From positions 620,001 through 684,000 of the forward strand of contig VLTN01000008.1 in assembly GCA_008330645.1 (NCBI GenBank): DNA of 64,000 nt, given 5' to 3'. This stretch comes from Cafeteria roenbergensis. Lineage: Eukaryota; Sar; Bigyra; Bicosoecida; Cafeteriaceae. Below the pieces are notes generated by a model. It ran no database searches. It saw nothing but the letters and a program-made list of their open reading frames with translations, and was not told where the DNA came from. Positions 51,001 to 61,438 of the stretch are shown here, piece after piece. The position numbers and the translations under genes are program-made. Numbering within the stretch: position 1 is the first letter of the stretch; every line of letters starts with the position of its first letter.

Positions 51001-54000
51001 AAGCTGCCTGGGCCAATGGCCCAGTCAATAGCGGTGTTACCCACTGCGTCACTGGACCCGTAGCCGAGCCTTCCGTTGTTTCCGTAGCCGAAGGAGCGCA
51101 CAGTTCCGTCTTCCAGCAAGACGAGACTGTGCCACTGTCCGGCTGCCAGGGCCGCCGTCCTTGCGCCCAGAGGCACGGGGCCTTTGATAGCCGGGATGGT
51201 GGCGGGCACGTCTGCCACGTTGTCGACCGAGCCGTAGCCCAGCTGGCCGTTCACTCCATTTCCAAAGGCGCGAACCGTGCCGTCCTCAAGCAGGACCAGG
51301 GAGTGCTGGCTCCCCGCGGCCACCGCAACCGCAAGCCCGCCCAAGTTCACAGGGTCGAGAAGCGACGGGACCGTCACTGGCAAGCCTCCGAAGTTGAGGG
51401 TGGACCCGTAGCCCAGCTGCCCGTCCGACCCCGCGCCGAAGCATTTGACCGTTCCGTCCTGCAGTAGCAAGATGCTGTGCGATCCGCCTGCCGCAATCGC
51501 AATGACCGGCCCGCCGACCGACACCGGCCCCTGGGCCGACGGCAGCGTGGGCAAGGTTGCTCCCACATCGGAGCTCGACCCGTAGCCGAGCCTGCCGTTG
51601 CCGCCGTAGCCGAACGAGCGCACAGTGCCATCCTGCAGCAGCACAAGGCTGTGCGCGTCGGACCCGGCAACCGCGACTGCATCTCCGCCGAGAGGCACCG
51701 GGCCCATCTCAGACGGGACCCTTGCCTCCGCTGCCCCGACCTTTTGGGTGTCACCGTAGCCAAGCCTGCCGTTGCTGCCCGTGCCGAACGTCCGCACCGT
51801 CCCGTCACCAAGCAGCACCAGGCTGTGCGAGCCGCCGCATGCCACGGCGACAGCAAGCCCGCCAAGCGGCACGGGCCCGAGCATCGACGGCAACCGCGTT
51901 GGCTGGTGGCCGACAGTCTCTTGGTCGCCGTAGCCAAGCTGCCCAGAGTTTCCCGTCCCGAACGCCCGCACCGTGCCATCCGCCAATAGCACCAGGCTGA
52001 ATGACGCGCCCCCTGCGACGGCCACTGCGCTGCCGCCTAGCGGCACTGGAGGCATGAGCGCTGGTGCCTCGGTTGCCGTTGCGCCGACAGCGGTCGAGGC
52101 GCCATACCCCAGCTGACCAGACGCGCCGATTCCGAACGTGCGCACTGTTCCGTCCTGAAGCAGCACCAAGCTGTGGAAGTTCCCTGCCGCAACTGCCACC
52201 GCGCGACTGGGCAGTGCCTCCCGGCGGGGCACGTAGGTCTGCAGCACAGCCCCTGCAGCGCGCCCGGACGCCAGCGGAACTTCAGCGGTCGCCAGGACAG
52301 CTGCCTCAGCTGCCGAAGCGCCGATGGGCCCGTCCGAGCCGTGGCCCAGCTGCCCAAATGTGTTGGCACCGAACGTGCGCACGGAGCCGTCTTCCAGGAG
52401 CACAACGCTGTGGTCGGAGCCGGCAGCCAACGCCACCGCACGCTGGCCCAGGGGAACGGTGGGCACAAGTGCAGGTACGGTCTCGGGCGTGCTGCCTGTA
52501 CCGGGGGACACTCCATTGCCCAATTGGCCACTGTTGCCTTTGCCGAACGCACGGACGCGGCCGTCGTCCAGAAGGACGAGACTGAAGGCCCCGCCAGCAG
52601 CCAGCGCGACCCCTCGGCCGCCAAGCTGCACGGGGCCTTGCGGCACCGGCATCTTGGACGGCGTTCCGCCGTAGTTGGTGGTCGAGCCGAACCCCAGCCG
52701 GCCGTCGGCACCCATGCCGAACGCAAAGAGGAGGCCGTCCTCGCGAAGCACCAGGCTGTGCTGGTCCCCAGCGGCAATCGCAACCGCCCTGCCTCCGATC
52801 GGCACGACCCCCTTGGCCGATGGCAGCGTGGAGCCAGTGTGGCCCACGCTGGCCGTGGCGCCGTTGCCGAGCTCGCCATTGAGGCCCCTGCCAAACGTTC
52901 GAATGGAACCGTCCTCGAGCAGGACCATGCTGTGGTGCTGGCCTGCAGCGGCAGCCGCTGCCCGCCCCCCCAGCGACACTCCGCTCTGAGACGACGGGAG
53001 ACTGGAGGGCGCGTCGCCGACATCGTCGGTTGAGCCATACCCAAGCTTTCCGTCCGCCCCGTCGCCGAAGGAAACAAGAGACCCGCCCTCCCGAACCACG
53101 AGGCTGTGGCTCGTCCCCGCTGCCACCGCAAGCGCCCGCCCGCCGACTGGCACCCGCCCCTGGGCGGACGGGAGCCTCATCATCGTGTCTCCAACGTTTG
53201 CGGTCGCGCCGTAGCCCAGCCGGCCTGCTGCGCCCTCCCCAAAGGCGCGGACTGTCCCGTCCTCCAGCAGCACCAGCGTGTGCGTGGAGCCGGCAGCGAC
53301 GGCCACGGCGCGCCCTCCCAACGACACCGGTCCTGCAGCCGACGGCAGCGAGGCCGGGGTGTCTCCAACGTTGGAGGTGGAGCCGTACCCCAGCTGGCCG
53401 ACGAAGCCTTTTCCAAACGTGCGCACTGTGCCGTCCTCCAGCAACACGGCACTGTGCTGTCCCCCGGCGGCGACGGCTGTGGCCATGGAGCGGTTTGCAA
53501 CTGCAGCCGGCCCAAGCATCACAGCGGCCGCGGCGACCGAGCCGGAGCCCCCGGGCCCCTCCACAGCTCGCTCTGCCCATGCTGAGAAAGACACGCTGGT
53601 TCGGTTGATGCCAGCAGACCAGAGAGGCCAGGCCGCCGACGTCTGCAGCGCGATCGACAAGCCGAACCCAACAAAGCCCGCCCACTCGTCGTCGCGGCCC
53701 GCCCACGCCCGTGGCGGCAGAGTGACCGCCAGTCGGGCGCCTGGCCACGTCCTCCAAGCGCGCTCGGCCGAGGACCAGAGCCAGCCGCCGGCGACCCGAG
53801 GCCGAAACAGCGCGTGGCCCAGCACGTCTCGCACACCCAGGCTGAGGCCAGCCGGGACAGCCGGCACGACGACGAGGACGGCCGCGTCGATCCCTCGCGC
53901 TGCGGCCGCAAAGGAGCTCGTGTCCCAAGCGCCGTCGCCGACGGAGAAGTCGGCCCAGCACCCGTCCCCGACGTGGGGTCTGCCCGCCCCCGCGAGGGAG

Positions 54001-54632
54001 GCTTGCCACGCGCCAGCCCATGCGCCTTGCGTCGCGTTCGTCGCCCACTCGCGTCCGACGCAGAGGCCGTCTGCCCTGGGGAAGCTCGTCGCTCGCCCGT
54101 GGCCCGGGAAGAGCGAGCGCAAGCGCCCCAGACGGGTCGCCTCGTCAGTTGCGTTCAACGCGTACAACGCGCGCTCCCGATTCGTGGCGTTCCCGGGGAC
54201 CCCTCCTGCTCCGCTGAGCACCGCAAGCTGCCTTGCCCTGGCCTCCAGCGCGCTCAGCGAGGGCGTGGCCTGGTCCCCGAAGCGAATTCCGACCCACACC
54301 GACGCAGAGGCGGATGCAAGGGCGTGCGAAGGGGAGCCGACCAGGGGCGCGATGCAGGCCATGTCCGCGGCAGCGCGCGTGCCGTTGCCTGGAAGTCGGA
54401 ACGCCACGTTCACTGACTGCAAATGCCGAGCGGCAGCGACTTCCAGCGGCTCAAGTCCCCGCACCGCTGACGCGTTGCGCCAGCCCCCCCATGAGGGCAT
54501 GGCTCCCACCATGCCGCGAGCGGGCAACGGCAGCGGCTGCGCCTGGCTGGTGTTCCACAGCCGGGCGGCGGAAGTTCTCGGAATGGTGCACGCGACCAGT
54601 GCCGAGACTGCAGCCAGCTGCAGCGCCCTCAT
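45015..54632 (-). CDS. Giant membrane protein: signal peptide, 14 RCC1 repeats, IPT/TIG domains, Cys-rich stalk, multi-span C-terminus
   Basis: ATG 54632 begins a signal peptide (MRALQLAAVSALVACT). The frame is also open upstream to 54815, but without an ATG. Residues about 380-1200 hold 14 RCC1-type repeats of about 58 residues (consensus AVAAGSxHSLVLLEDGTVR then FGxGxxGQLGYG), enough for two seven-bladed propellers. IPT/TIG-like units follow at about 1450-1810 (for example LHVTGRHFGLG and VSIKGRHFGVV). A Cys-rich, EGF/TNFR-like stalk lies at about 2525-2640 (CQVCAANAYSDGG, CAEGYSGPLCGVCEEGW). It is followed by several membrane spans. An in-frame TGA at 45743-45741 comes after residue 2963, yet the same frame continues for 241 codons with the expected conserved transmembrane sequence (LVLLRKMGLVMAASL). 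With the TGA read as an amino acid the protein is about 3,205 residues. Such architectures are typical of large protist surface proteins; the ligand is unknown. Confidence 0.85.
45741..45743 (-). other. In-frame TGA at a conserved Trp position
   Basis: The codons read HLRW, TGA, then EALVLLRKMG. Proteins of this type, as I recall them, have WWE at this point in the C-terminal membrane domain, so TGA stands where TGG (Trp) is expected. It could be a nonsense allele, read-through or a base error. The string GGTGAGAG also matches a local splice donor. Confidence 0.75.
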
Positions 54633-54923
54633 CGCGAATCCCGCGCCCCGGCTAGGCAAAGGTGCAGGCGGGCGAGCCAGGGGCCAGCACCGATTGCCTT
54701 GACAATGCGTGGCCTGGCAGTGGTCTGCGCGAGCCACATCCGGCAGCCGAGGCGCCTGGCCAGCGCGATCGCCACACTCGCTTCCGTTTGCCGGCGGCTC
54801 TGCTTCGCTTGCCACGCTCAGTCCGCACGACCGTCACTCGATCAATCTCCGCGAAGCAATCCTTGAGCAGTTCGCCAGGGCCACGCACGCTGAGAGCTCC
54901 TGACGCGCCAGCACGCCGGTCCC
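54633..54923. other. Intergenic region between two minus-strand genes
   Basis: This 291 bp contains the promoter of the RCC1-repeat gene and the 3' flank of the TTC39-like gene. The RCC1 gene's frame stays open to 54815 without an ATG. No distinct element was recognised. Confidence 0.4.
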
Positions 54924-57900
54924 TCACTGCTCCTCCCCGGCACTGGCCGCCACGGCCTGCGCCTGCGCCTGCATGTCGCGCGCCCAGTTGAGCAGAAGGT
55001 GAAACCGCGCCTGGAGCCGCGGCTTGAAGTTGAAGTCCCTGCCGAAGCTGGAGACCCTGTCGGCAAGCGCCTGCGCCCTGGCGAGCCTGCCGCGCCACTC
55101 GCCAATGGGCATCGCGCGGCGCGAGCCACTGCCAACTGCCTCGCCGGCTGGCCCCGGGAGCTGCAGCGAGGCAAGCTCGAACAGCGCAAACGGCACCACA
55201 TAGGTGTCTCTCCCAAACAGCTGTGGCCGGAACGCCACCCACCGCAGGTACTCCGCCGCCACGGCGGTTTCGCCCAGTGCAGCAAGCGCTGTGCCTCGGA
55301 TCAAGGCGCATACTGCCACGTCGTCCGCACGGGTTCCCATTGCCGCCGCCGCTGCGGCCTCGTTCTTCTCGGACAGCGCGGCCGCCTCGACAAAGCCGCA
55401 GGCGCAAGCACAAGCCGACAGCGCCACGCCCACGGCCGGGCAGGCCGAGCGGTCCGGCGGGCCAGACTCCCCGCCAAACGGGTGCGCGCCCTCGTCCAGG
55501 CCGGGGGGCAGCAGCTCGGCGAGCGCCTCGCCGGCGGCCATCGTCCACCGGCGCAGCGTGAGCGGGTGGGCGTGGGCTGCCGAGTTGAACAGCATCGACA
55601 GCTCGATGGCCGGAATGAGCCACGCTGCCGGGACGGCTTCCCCGTCCGCCGAGGGAGCAGCGGCGGGCGCAGCAGCGGCGGGCGCAGCAGCGGCGGGCGC
55701 AGCAGCGGCGGGCGCAGCAGCGGCGGGCGCAGCAGCGGCGGGCGCAGCAGCGGCGGGCGCAGCAGCGGCGGGCGCAGCAGCGGCGGGCGCAGCAGCGGCG
55801 GGCGCAGCAGCGGCGGGCGCAGCAGCGGCGGGCGCAGCAGCGGCGGTCCTCCACCACGCAAGCTCTGCCGCCGACAGCTCCGCATCCATCGCAGCCTCGT
55901 CCGGGGCCGAGGTGTCCGGCTCCAGCAGCGCAGCCCTGGCCTCTTCGGCCGTCCGCACCGCCGAGGCTCCCGCTCCACACACAGACCCGCCCCCCCCATC
56001 TGCAGAAGCGTCGGTGGCGTCCCGGCCTGCACTGCCGTCGTCGCTCTGGCACCGGCCCGGGCCCCCGCTGGCAGGCGCGGTGGCTGCGGGCGTGGCCGCG
56101 GCCTCCACTCCAGGGGCGCCGGCCTCTCCCCACCAGCGCCCGCCGGAGAAGACGGTTCCCACGCCGAGGCGGCTGGCGTCACTGCCGGCCCCCATGCCGC
56201 GAAGCGTGGCTCGGCCGGAGATGGCCAGTGCGGCCTTCCTGGCAGAAAACGCCTCCGAGCTGATGAGCACGCCGGCGACGCGCCGCTCGAGCAGCCCGCT
56301 GACCGAGGCGAGCGCGCGGAAGGCCTCCTCCCTGCGGCCCAGGGCGAGGAGCGCGCAGCCCCTGCTGTACACGTACGTTGCGCGGGACCACGTGTTGACC
56401 ACGCTGAGCGCGTGGAGGCGCCGCTCACATGCGCCGAGCGACGCCCTCGTCGCTCTTGCCATCTCCATGATGGACAGCTCGTACGCGGCCAGGTCCGTGA
56501 CCTGCGGCACCTGGCTGCCGGCAGCCACGGAGCACTGCCTGAAGAGCACCGAGGCGTCGTGCGTGCGGCGCTCCAGCTTCGCGAGGCGGGCTGCCAGCCA
56601 GGTGAAGAACACCGCCCCGGGGTAGGCGCGCAGGGCGTGGGCCAGCAGCTCGCGGGCTTCCGAGAGGTGGTTGCGCCCCTGGCCGGAGAGGAAGAAGGGC
56701 GTGAGGACGAAGAGGAGGAGCAGCACGAGAACGGCGAGGGGGGCGCGGGTGCCTCCCAGGCGCACGCACGCGCGCAGCAGAGCCACTCCGGTGGCGCTGC
56801 GGGACAGCGGGACAGTGGTGCAGCGGGGCAGCGAGTCAGCGGGAGGGCGTTGGGGGTCGTTGGAGGCGCGAGAAGAGAACGAGTGCGCAGCGCGATTGCG
56901 CCCGGCCTGCCGGAGCATCTGCGCGCCGGATACGGCGCGGCGCTTGGGCGCTGGGCCACACGCAGCGCGGGCGGAGCGGGCAGGGGCTCACCGGTCGGCG
57001 GGGAAGCCGAAGAAGCGGACGAGGCTGGCGATGGCAGGGGGCAGCGAGGCGCCAACGATGTTGAAGCCGCCCACTCCGAAGAGGAGGCCGCCGACGACCG
57101 ACCGGGCGTCCACGTTGCCCGGCATGGCGGGGTCTGCCAACGCGGCCGCGATTGCGGCAGCGGCCCTGTCATGCCGGGGCATACCGGCGTTGGCGCCGCG
57201 GCGCAGCACCAGCGACTCGGTCGCAGGAGGCGCCGCGCCCTCCCCTCCCGCGGCCGCCCACGCGATGGCGGCGTTGAGCGACGCTTGCATGCTGGCCGCG
57301 TCCTCGTCCATCGCGGCGGCCTCCTCGGTCGATATGCCCAGCAGACCGAGAACCGTGGCCACGGGGAGCAGCGCCTCGGGCGCCGGGGCAGCGCCACCTT
57401 CGGATGGGGCGGCGGCGGCGGCAGGAGCATCCGCATCCGCAGCCGCAGCAGCCGGTGCTGGAGCTGCTGACGGCGCTGCCGCTCCCCCCCCCGCCGGCGG
57501 TGCTGCAGCCGTGGCTGCAGCCTCTCCTGAAACATCGGCTGCCGCCGAAAGCCCGGCCGCAGTGAGCTCTTTGAAGAGCCCCCCGGTGGCTCCCACGCCC
57601 ACCACGGCCTCTGCAGCGCCATCCGCCCTTGCTACCGCGGCGATCCTGCCCACGGCCCCGTTGCCGGCCAGCGCTGCCGCCTGCTTGTACGTTGCCCACC
57701 CAGTGCGGATATCCAAGCCGCAGCGCACGAAGCCCACGGCGGACTCTGAGAGGAGGTGCGTGATGGCCGCCATCAGCGAGGCCTCGGCGGACACAAGCAC
57801 GGCGTCCAGCTGCCGCGGCGTCACCGCGCTTTGCCGCCCTCCCGACACGGCTGCCCACGCGGACGCGGCAGCCGCCTCCAGGCCCGAGGGCGGGCTCAGC

Positions 57901-58957
57901 GACGCCGCCAGCGACCGGCACGCCGCCAGCCTAGCCTGCGCGCGCCGCTACACAGGGACGAGGCAGGCGGGGCAGGGGCATGGGGGGCGGGCCAGTGCGC
58001 CGGCGCTGCTGCTCTGCGGGCTGATGTCCATCGGCGGCGCAGCGGCTGCGGGCCGGTCGCCCGCGACACGCACCTAAGCGGCGCGCGCCCTCCCCCGCCG
58101 TGCCGCCAGGCAAGCAGCAGCGCGCGGCCGGGCAGCGCGCGCCGCACTCACCTGCGTCTCCCGCAGCTGATCGGGATCGAAGGACAGGAGTGCCCGGAGG
58201 AAGGAGATGGTGGCGAAGCCCAGCCCGAAGAGCGGGATCCTGTTGTGCTCCCGGGCGAAGAGCGCCTCTGCCGCCCGCACGTCGTTGAGGAAGAACGTGT
58301 CGACGGCGCTGCGCGCGATGTCCTCGCTCGGGGCGAGTTGGGAGGCGTCCAGCGCCTCGTGCGGGGCGCGCAAGCGAGCCAGAGCGGCGGCCGCGAGGGG
58401 GGAGGCGTCCGCAACTGCCGCCGTGCACGGGGCGTCAGGGATCACTCCGGCATCGTCCCCCTCTCGCACTGGCATGTGCTCCGATTCCGCCGCCACGAGT
58501 TCTGCATCTCCATCGCTCGGCGACGCCTCGCCCTCTGCAACAACCCACGCGGCCACGGAGACCATTCGCGTTACAAGGAACGCGTCGTTCTCCACCAGCA
58601 CCGTCAGGGCTTTTGCGTCTGTGCCGCGGTTCGTGGCCGCGTTGGCCTCGTTGCGCACGCGCGTTCGCAGCAAAAAAGGCTCGGCGTCGTCGAAGCCCAC
58701 CGTGCAGACCACGTCTCCTGGTCCGAGAACCTCGATGCGCTGCGGAACCAGGCACGCGACGCAGCAGACGCACGCGCAAGCTCGCTGGAGGTGTCCCGCC
58801 TCTCGGTGAAGGCCTGCGCGCTCGCTTGCGGCTGCGACGCTAGCGGCCTCGAGCGAGAGGGCTGGATTGGCGTTCTTACCCAGCGGCAGGTCTTGCCGGG
58901 AGGCACCTCGACATCAAGGGTGTGCCCTGAAAGCGGCGACAACACGATCTCGGACAT
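54924..58957 (-). CDS. TTC39: TTC39/IML2-family TPR protein with an N-terminal GOLD-like domain
   Basis: Exons 58957-58880, 58739-58152, 57935-56992 and 56796-54924 give about 1,160 residues; the last intron is phase 2, the others phase 0. Exon 1 plus early exon 2 read LDVEVPPGKTCRW then RIEVLGPGDVVCTVGF, and later KALTVLVENDAFLVTR, resembling a GOLD beta-sandwich. The TTC39 family core follows: NRIPLFGLGFATISFLRALL, VGFVRCGLDIRTGWATYKQ, GGLLFGVGGFNIVGASLPP, a hydrophobic segment LAVLVLLLLFVLTPFFL, then SEARELLAHALRAYPGAVFF and the Trp/Arg-rich WSRATYVYSRGCALLALG. The protein is about twice the usual length because of Ala/Pro-rich inserts. IML2 acts in inclusion-body clearance in yeast and TTC39B in lipid metabolism in mammals; the role here is unknown. 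The exon 3 acceptor is the least certain boundary. Confidence 0.85.
55666..55845. repeat. 15-bp minisatellite, about 12 copies, coding (AAAAP)n
   Basis: Near-perfect tandem copies of GCGGCGGGCGCAGCA (plus strand) lie inside exon 4 of the TTC39-like gene and add about 60 residues of Ala/Pro linker. The unit is in frame, so copy-number change keeps the protein open. Confidence 0.9.
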
Positions 58958-59324
58958 GGGCCACTCCCGGCTGCAAGGAGTGGGGCGGTTTTTCGGGAGT
59001 TCGTCTGGTCGTGACCAACCCACTATTCGCCGAGTCTTGCTTAGATGAGTCCGAACGCGCTCCCAACTATGCCGTCCCGACGAACAGTTGGCCGTAGGCC
59101 GTTCGGCTGAAGAGCGTGGGACCGGTCGGGAGCACACCGGCCGACGGAGCAGGGTGAGTCCACGCGCATGCGAGCGTGTGCGCTACCGGGAACAGGAGCC
59201 CAGTACACAAGCAGGTTGCGCATTTCAACAAGCAAACGCAAATAGCTTAACAGTGTTTGCAGCGCCGCTGGTTCCGGCCAGCCTCCCGTCAACCGCCAGC
59301 GTGCGCCACCACCTCCGTTGCGAG
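58958..59324. other. Intergenic region between SPRING-like and TTC39-like genes
   Basis: These 367 bp lie between two minus-strand genes and hold the presumed promoter of the TTC39-like gene. They are slightly lower in GC than the flanks. No element was recognised. Confidence 0.4.
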
Positions 59325-61182
59325 TCAGTCGGGCATTGCGTCCAGGTATGGCTCTCGCAGCGACGGCGCCGAGTCGTTCCTGTAGGCCTCGGCCCGGCTC
59401 GGGCGGGACTGTCCGGTTCCACCAGCAGGCCTTACGCCCAGCCACCGAAGCACGGCCGGAAGCACCCCGCCCTCGCTGGGCTCCGCAGCTGCGGCCACCG
59501 ACCCTCTGTCGACGACCAACACGCTCTGCTTGCGAGGCAGTGCCGGCATGTCGGCGGGGTCCAGCCCAGGCTGCAGAGGTGTGGCCCAGCGGCCGAAGCA
59601 GTGCAGCAAGGGCCCGCTGCGACGGCGGCGAGCGGCGATGCGCACAGGCCGAAAACAAGCACAGCAAAGGGCACCAGGAGTCACAGCGGCGGGGCATGCG
59701 AAACGCGGTCAGTGGGCATGCAAAACGCGGTCGGTCCCGTCCCCCCTCCCGCCCCTGCGCCCTTCGCCGCTCTCACCGAATGGCATTCTCGTGCAGCGAC
59801 GCCGACGAGCTGGTCAGGCAGCGTGCGCTGCACGCGTCCACAGCAGTGCGCGCCCGGAACAGCGCGGGCATGCTCGCCGTCGCGACCATCCGTTGAAGCG
59901 CTCCTCGCCTCGACGGGGCCAGGCACGCCGACACACAGTCATGCGCGGCCTCGCAGCACTCGGAAGCCGCGTCGCAGCTGTCGGGCCGCGCTGCTGCTGG
60001 CCCAGCGCCCGCCCCGGCGCCAACGTCCGCTCCCGGCTCGGTGGCACCGCTGGCCGGAGCGGTGGCTAGAGTCCCGCTCCGGGCTGCTGCCTCTGGGCAG
60101 CGCAGACAGAGGAGCGACGCCGGCTCCAGGGATCGCCGTGCCGAAGGGAACGCCGGCGCCGGCGCCTGGGAGCTGGCCCTCGGCTGCTCAGAGGCGCCGA
60201 CGGACGAGCCAGGGGCAGCGCTCCCGGCGAGAGCGAGCAGGACGGCGTCCGCAGAAGCGGCTGCTGTGGCGGGGAACGCCGCTAAGCGGGCAAGCGCCCT
60301 CGCCACATCCCCGGCCCGGCCGCTGCGGCTGCCACCGGCGCTGGAACCTGTGGCAGCAACGGCTGCAGCGGCGGCCGCAGGGGCTGCTGCCGGCCCAGCG
60401 GCAGCCTCCGCCAGCGCTCCAGCCAGCACGTCCGCCTCGTCGTCAGGCAGCGCCGCCGAGCCGGCAGCGGCCGCCGCCTCGCCGCGCGCTGGCAGCAGCA
60501 ACCTCGGCGCGAGGTCGGCAGAGCGGCACACGGAGCCCGAAGAATCCACGGCGAAACCGCTGGCGCCGACCCAGACCGGCTCGCACATGCCCGGCCCCAG
60601 GAGGGGGCCAGCGTGGTCGCCAGCTGCGTCAGACGAGTCGCCGTCGCGCCGAGGGTGCCAGAGCAGGCGGCGGTCCAGCCGGTGGTCAGCGCCCTTGCCG
60701 GCGGCGCGGCCAGCGGGACGGGCGGGGCTGTGCCGCAAAGACGGCTCGTCATCTGCCCCGCCGTGGCGGGGGCGAGACGAGGGACCAGTGCCCGCGGCGC
60801 TGCCTGCGAGCCCGTGCCCGGCAGCAGCTGCCTCGTCCGCCGGGGCGTCGGCCGCAACGTGCCGGATGTGGGAGTCCGCATCGAACAGGCGGCCGGGGGC
60901 GGAGGCGCGGCTCCCTCCGAACGGACGAGCAGGCGTCATTGGCACGGCCGACAGGATGACGAAGCCTATGGTGCCCACAATCCCAGCCATCACGATAATG
61001 GCGCGGCCCAGGGACGGCGACGATCGCCGCAGCACGGAGCAGCACGGGCCCGTTGTCCCCGTCGTGTCCCAAACTGCGCTCCGGGCCCTGAAAGCCCGTC
61101 TTGCCGGCAAGGGGATTGACCGAAGGGCGCGCGGCGCGTCAGAAGGGGCAGGGCGGCGCCTAAACGACAGGGGTGCGTCCAT
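59325..61182 (-). CDS. SPRING1: SPRING (C12orf49) homologue, SREBP-pathway regulator
   Basis: Two exons, 61182-59777 and 59616-59325, join in phase 2 (donor GTGAGA, acceptor TCGCAG) to give 565 residues; human SPRING has about 205. A basic N-terminus and a single span at about 61-80 (AIIVMAGIVGTIGFVILSAV) predict a type II Golgi/ER protein. The family Cys module is clear. CEPVWVGASGF and GSVCRS correspond to the first luminal Cys block. SECCEAAHDCVSACL, DACSARCLTSSSASLHENAIR and LLHCFG match the human [33 protein letters not shown] and KYCYG. About 180-190 Ala-rich residues separate the two blocks, and a C-terminal tail of about 85 residues extends beyond the family end. In mammals SPRING supports S1P (MBTPS1) and SREBP activation. 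ATG 61230 is an alternative start. Confidence 0.8.
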
Positions 61183-61438
61183 TCCCGCCGGCTGCTGCGG
61201 TAAGCGCTCGTCCCCCCTCGGGCTGCTCATGCCCGTGCGAGAGCCAATGCGCCTGCCCACCGCCCAGCGTTGCCGGGTGGAGTGCCGTGGGCGGGGATGC
61301 CGCTGCCGCCTTTCGAACGGCGGCGGTGCCAACATTTTCTTGTGTTTCCGCGGCCCCGAGGCTCTGCCGCCACAAGGCAACAAGCAGTGCAACATCAGCC
61401 GCGTAGGCGCGCTGGCCGCGCACCGCGGGACTTGCGCC
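61183..61438. promoter_or_regulatory. Short bidirectional promoter interval
   Basis: Only 256 bp separate the head-to-head starts of the SPRING homologue and V-ATPase subunit H, so both promoters must overlap or abut here, unless untranslated exons lie elsewhere. No TATA-like element was seen. Confidence 0.6.
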
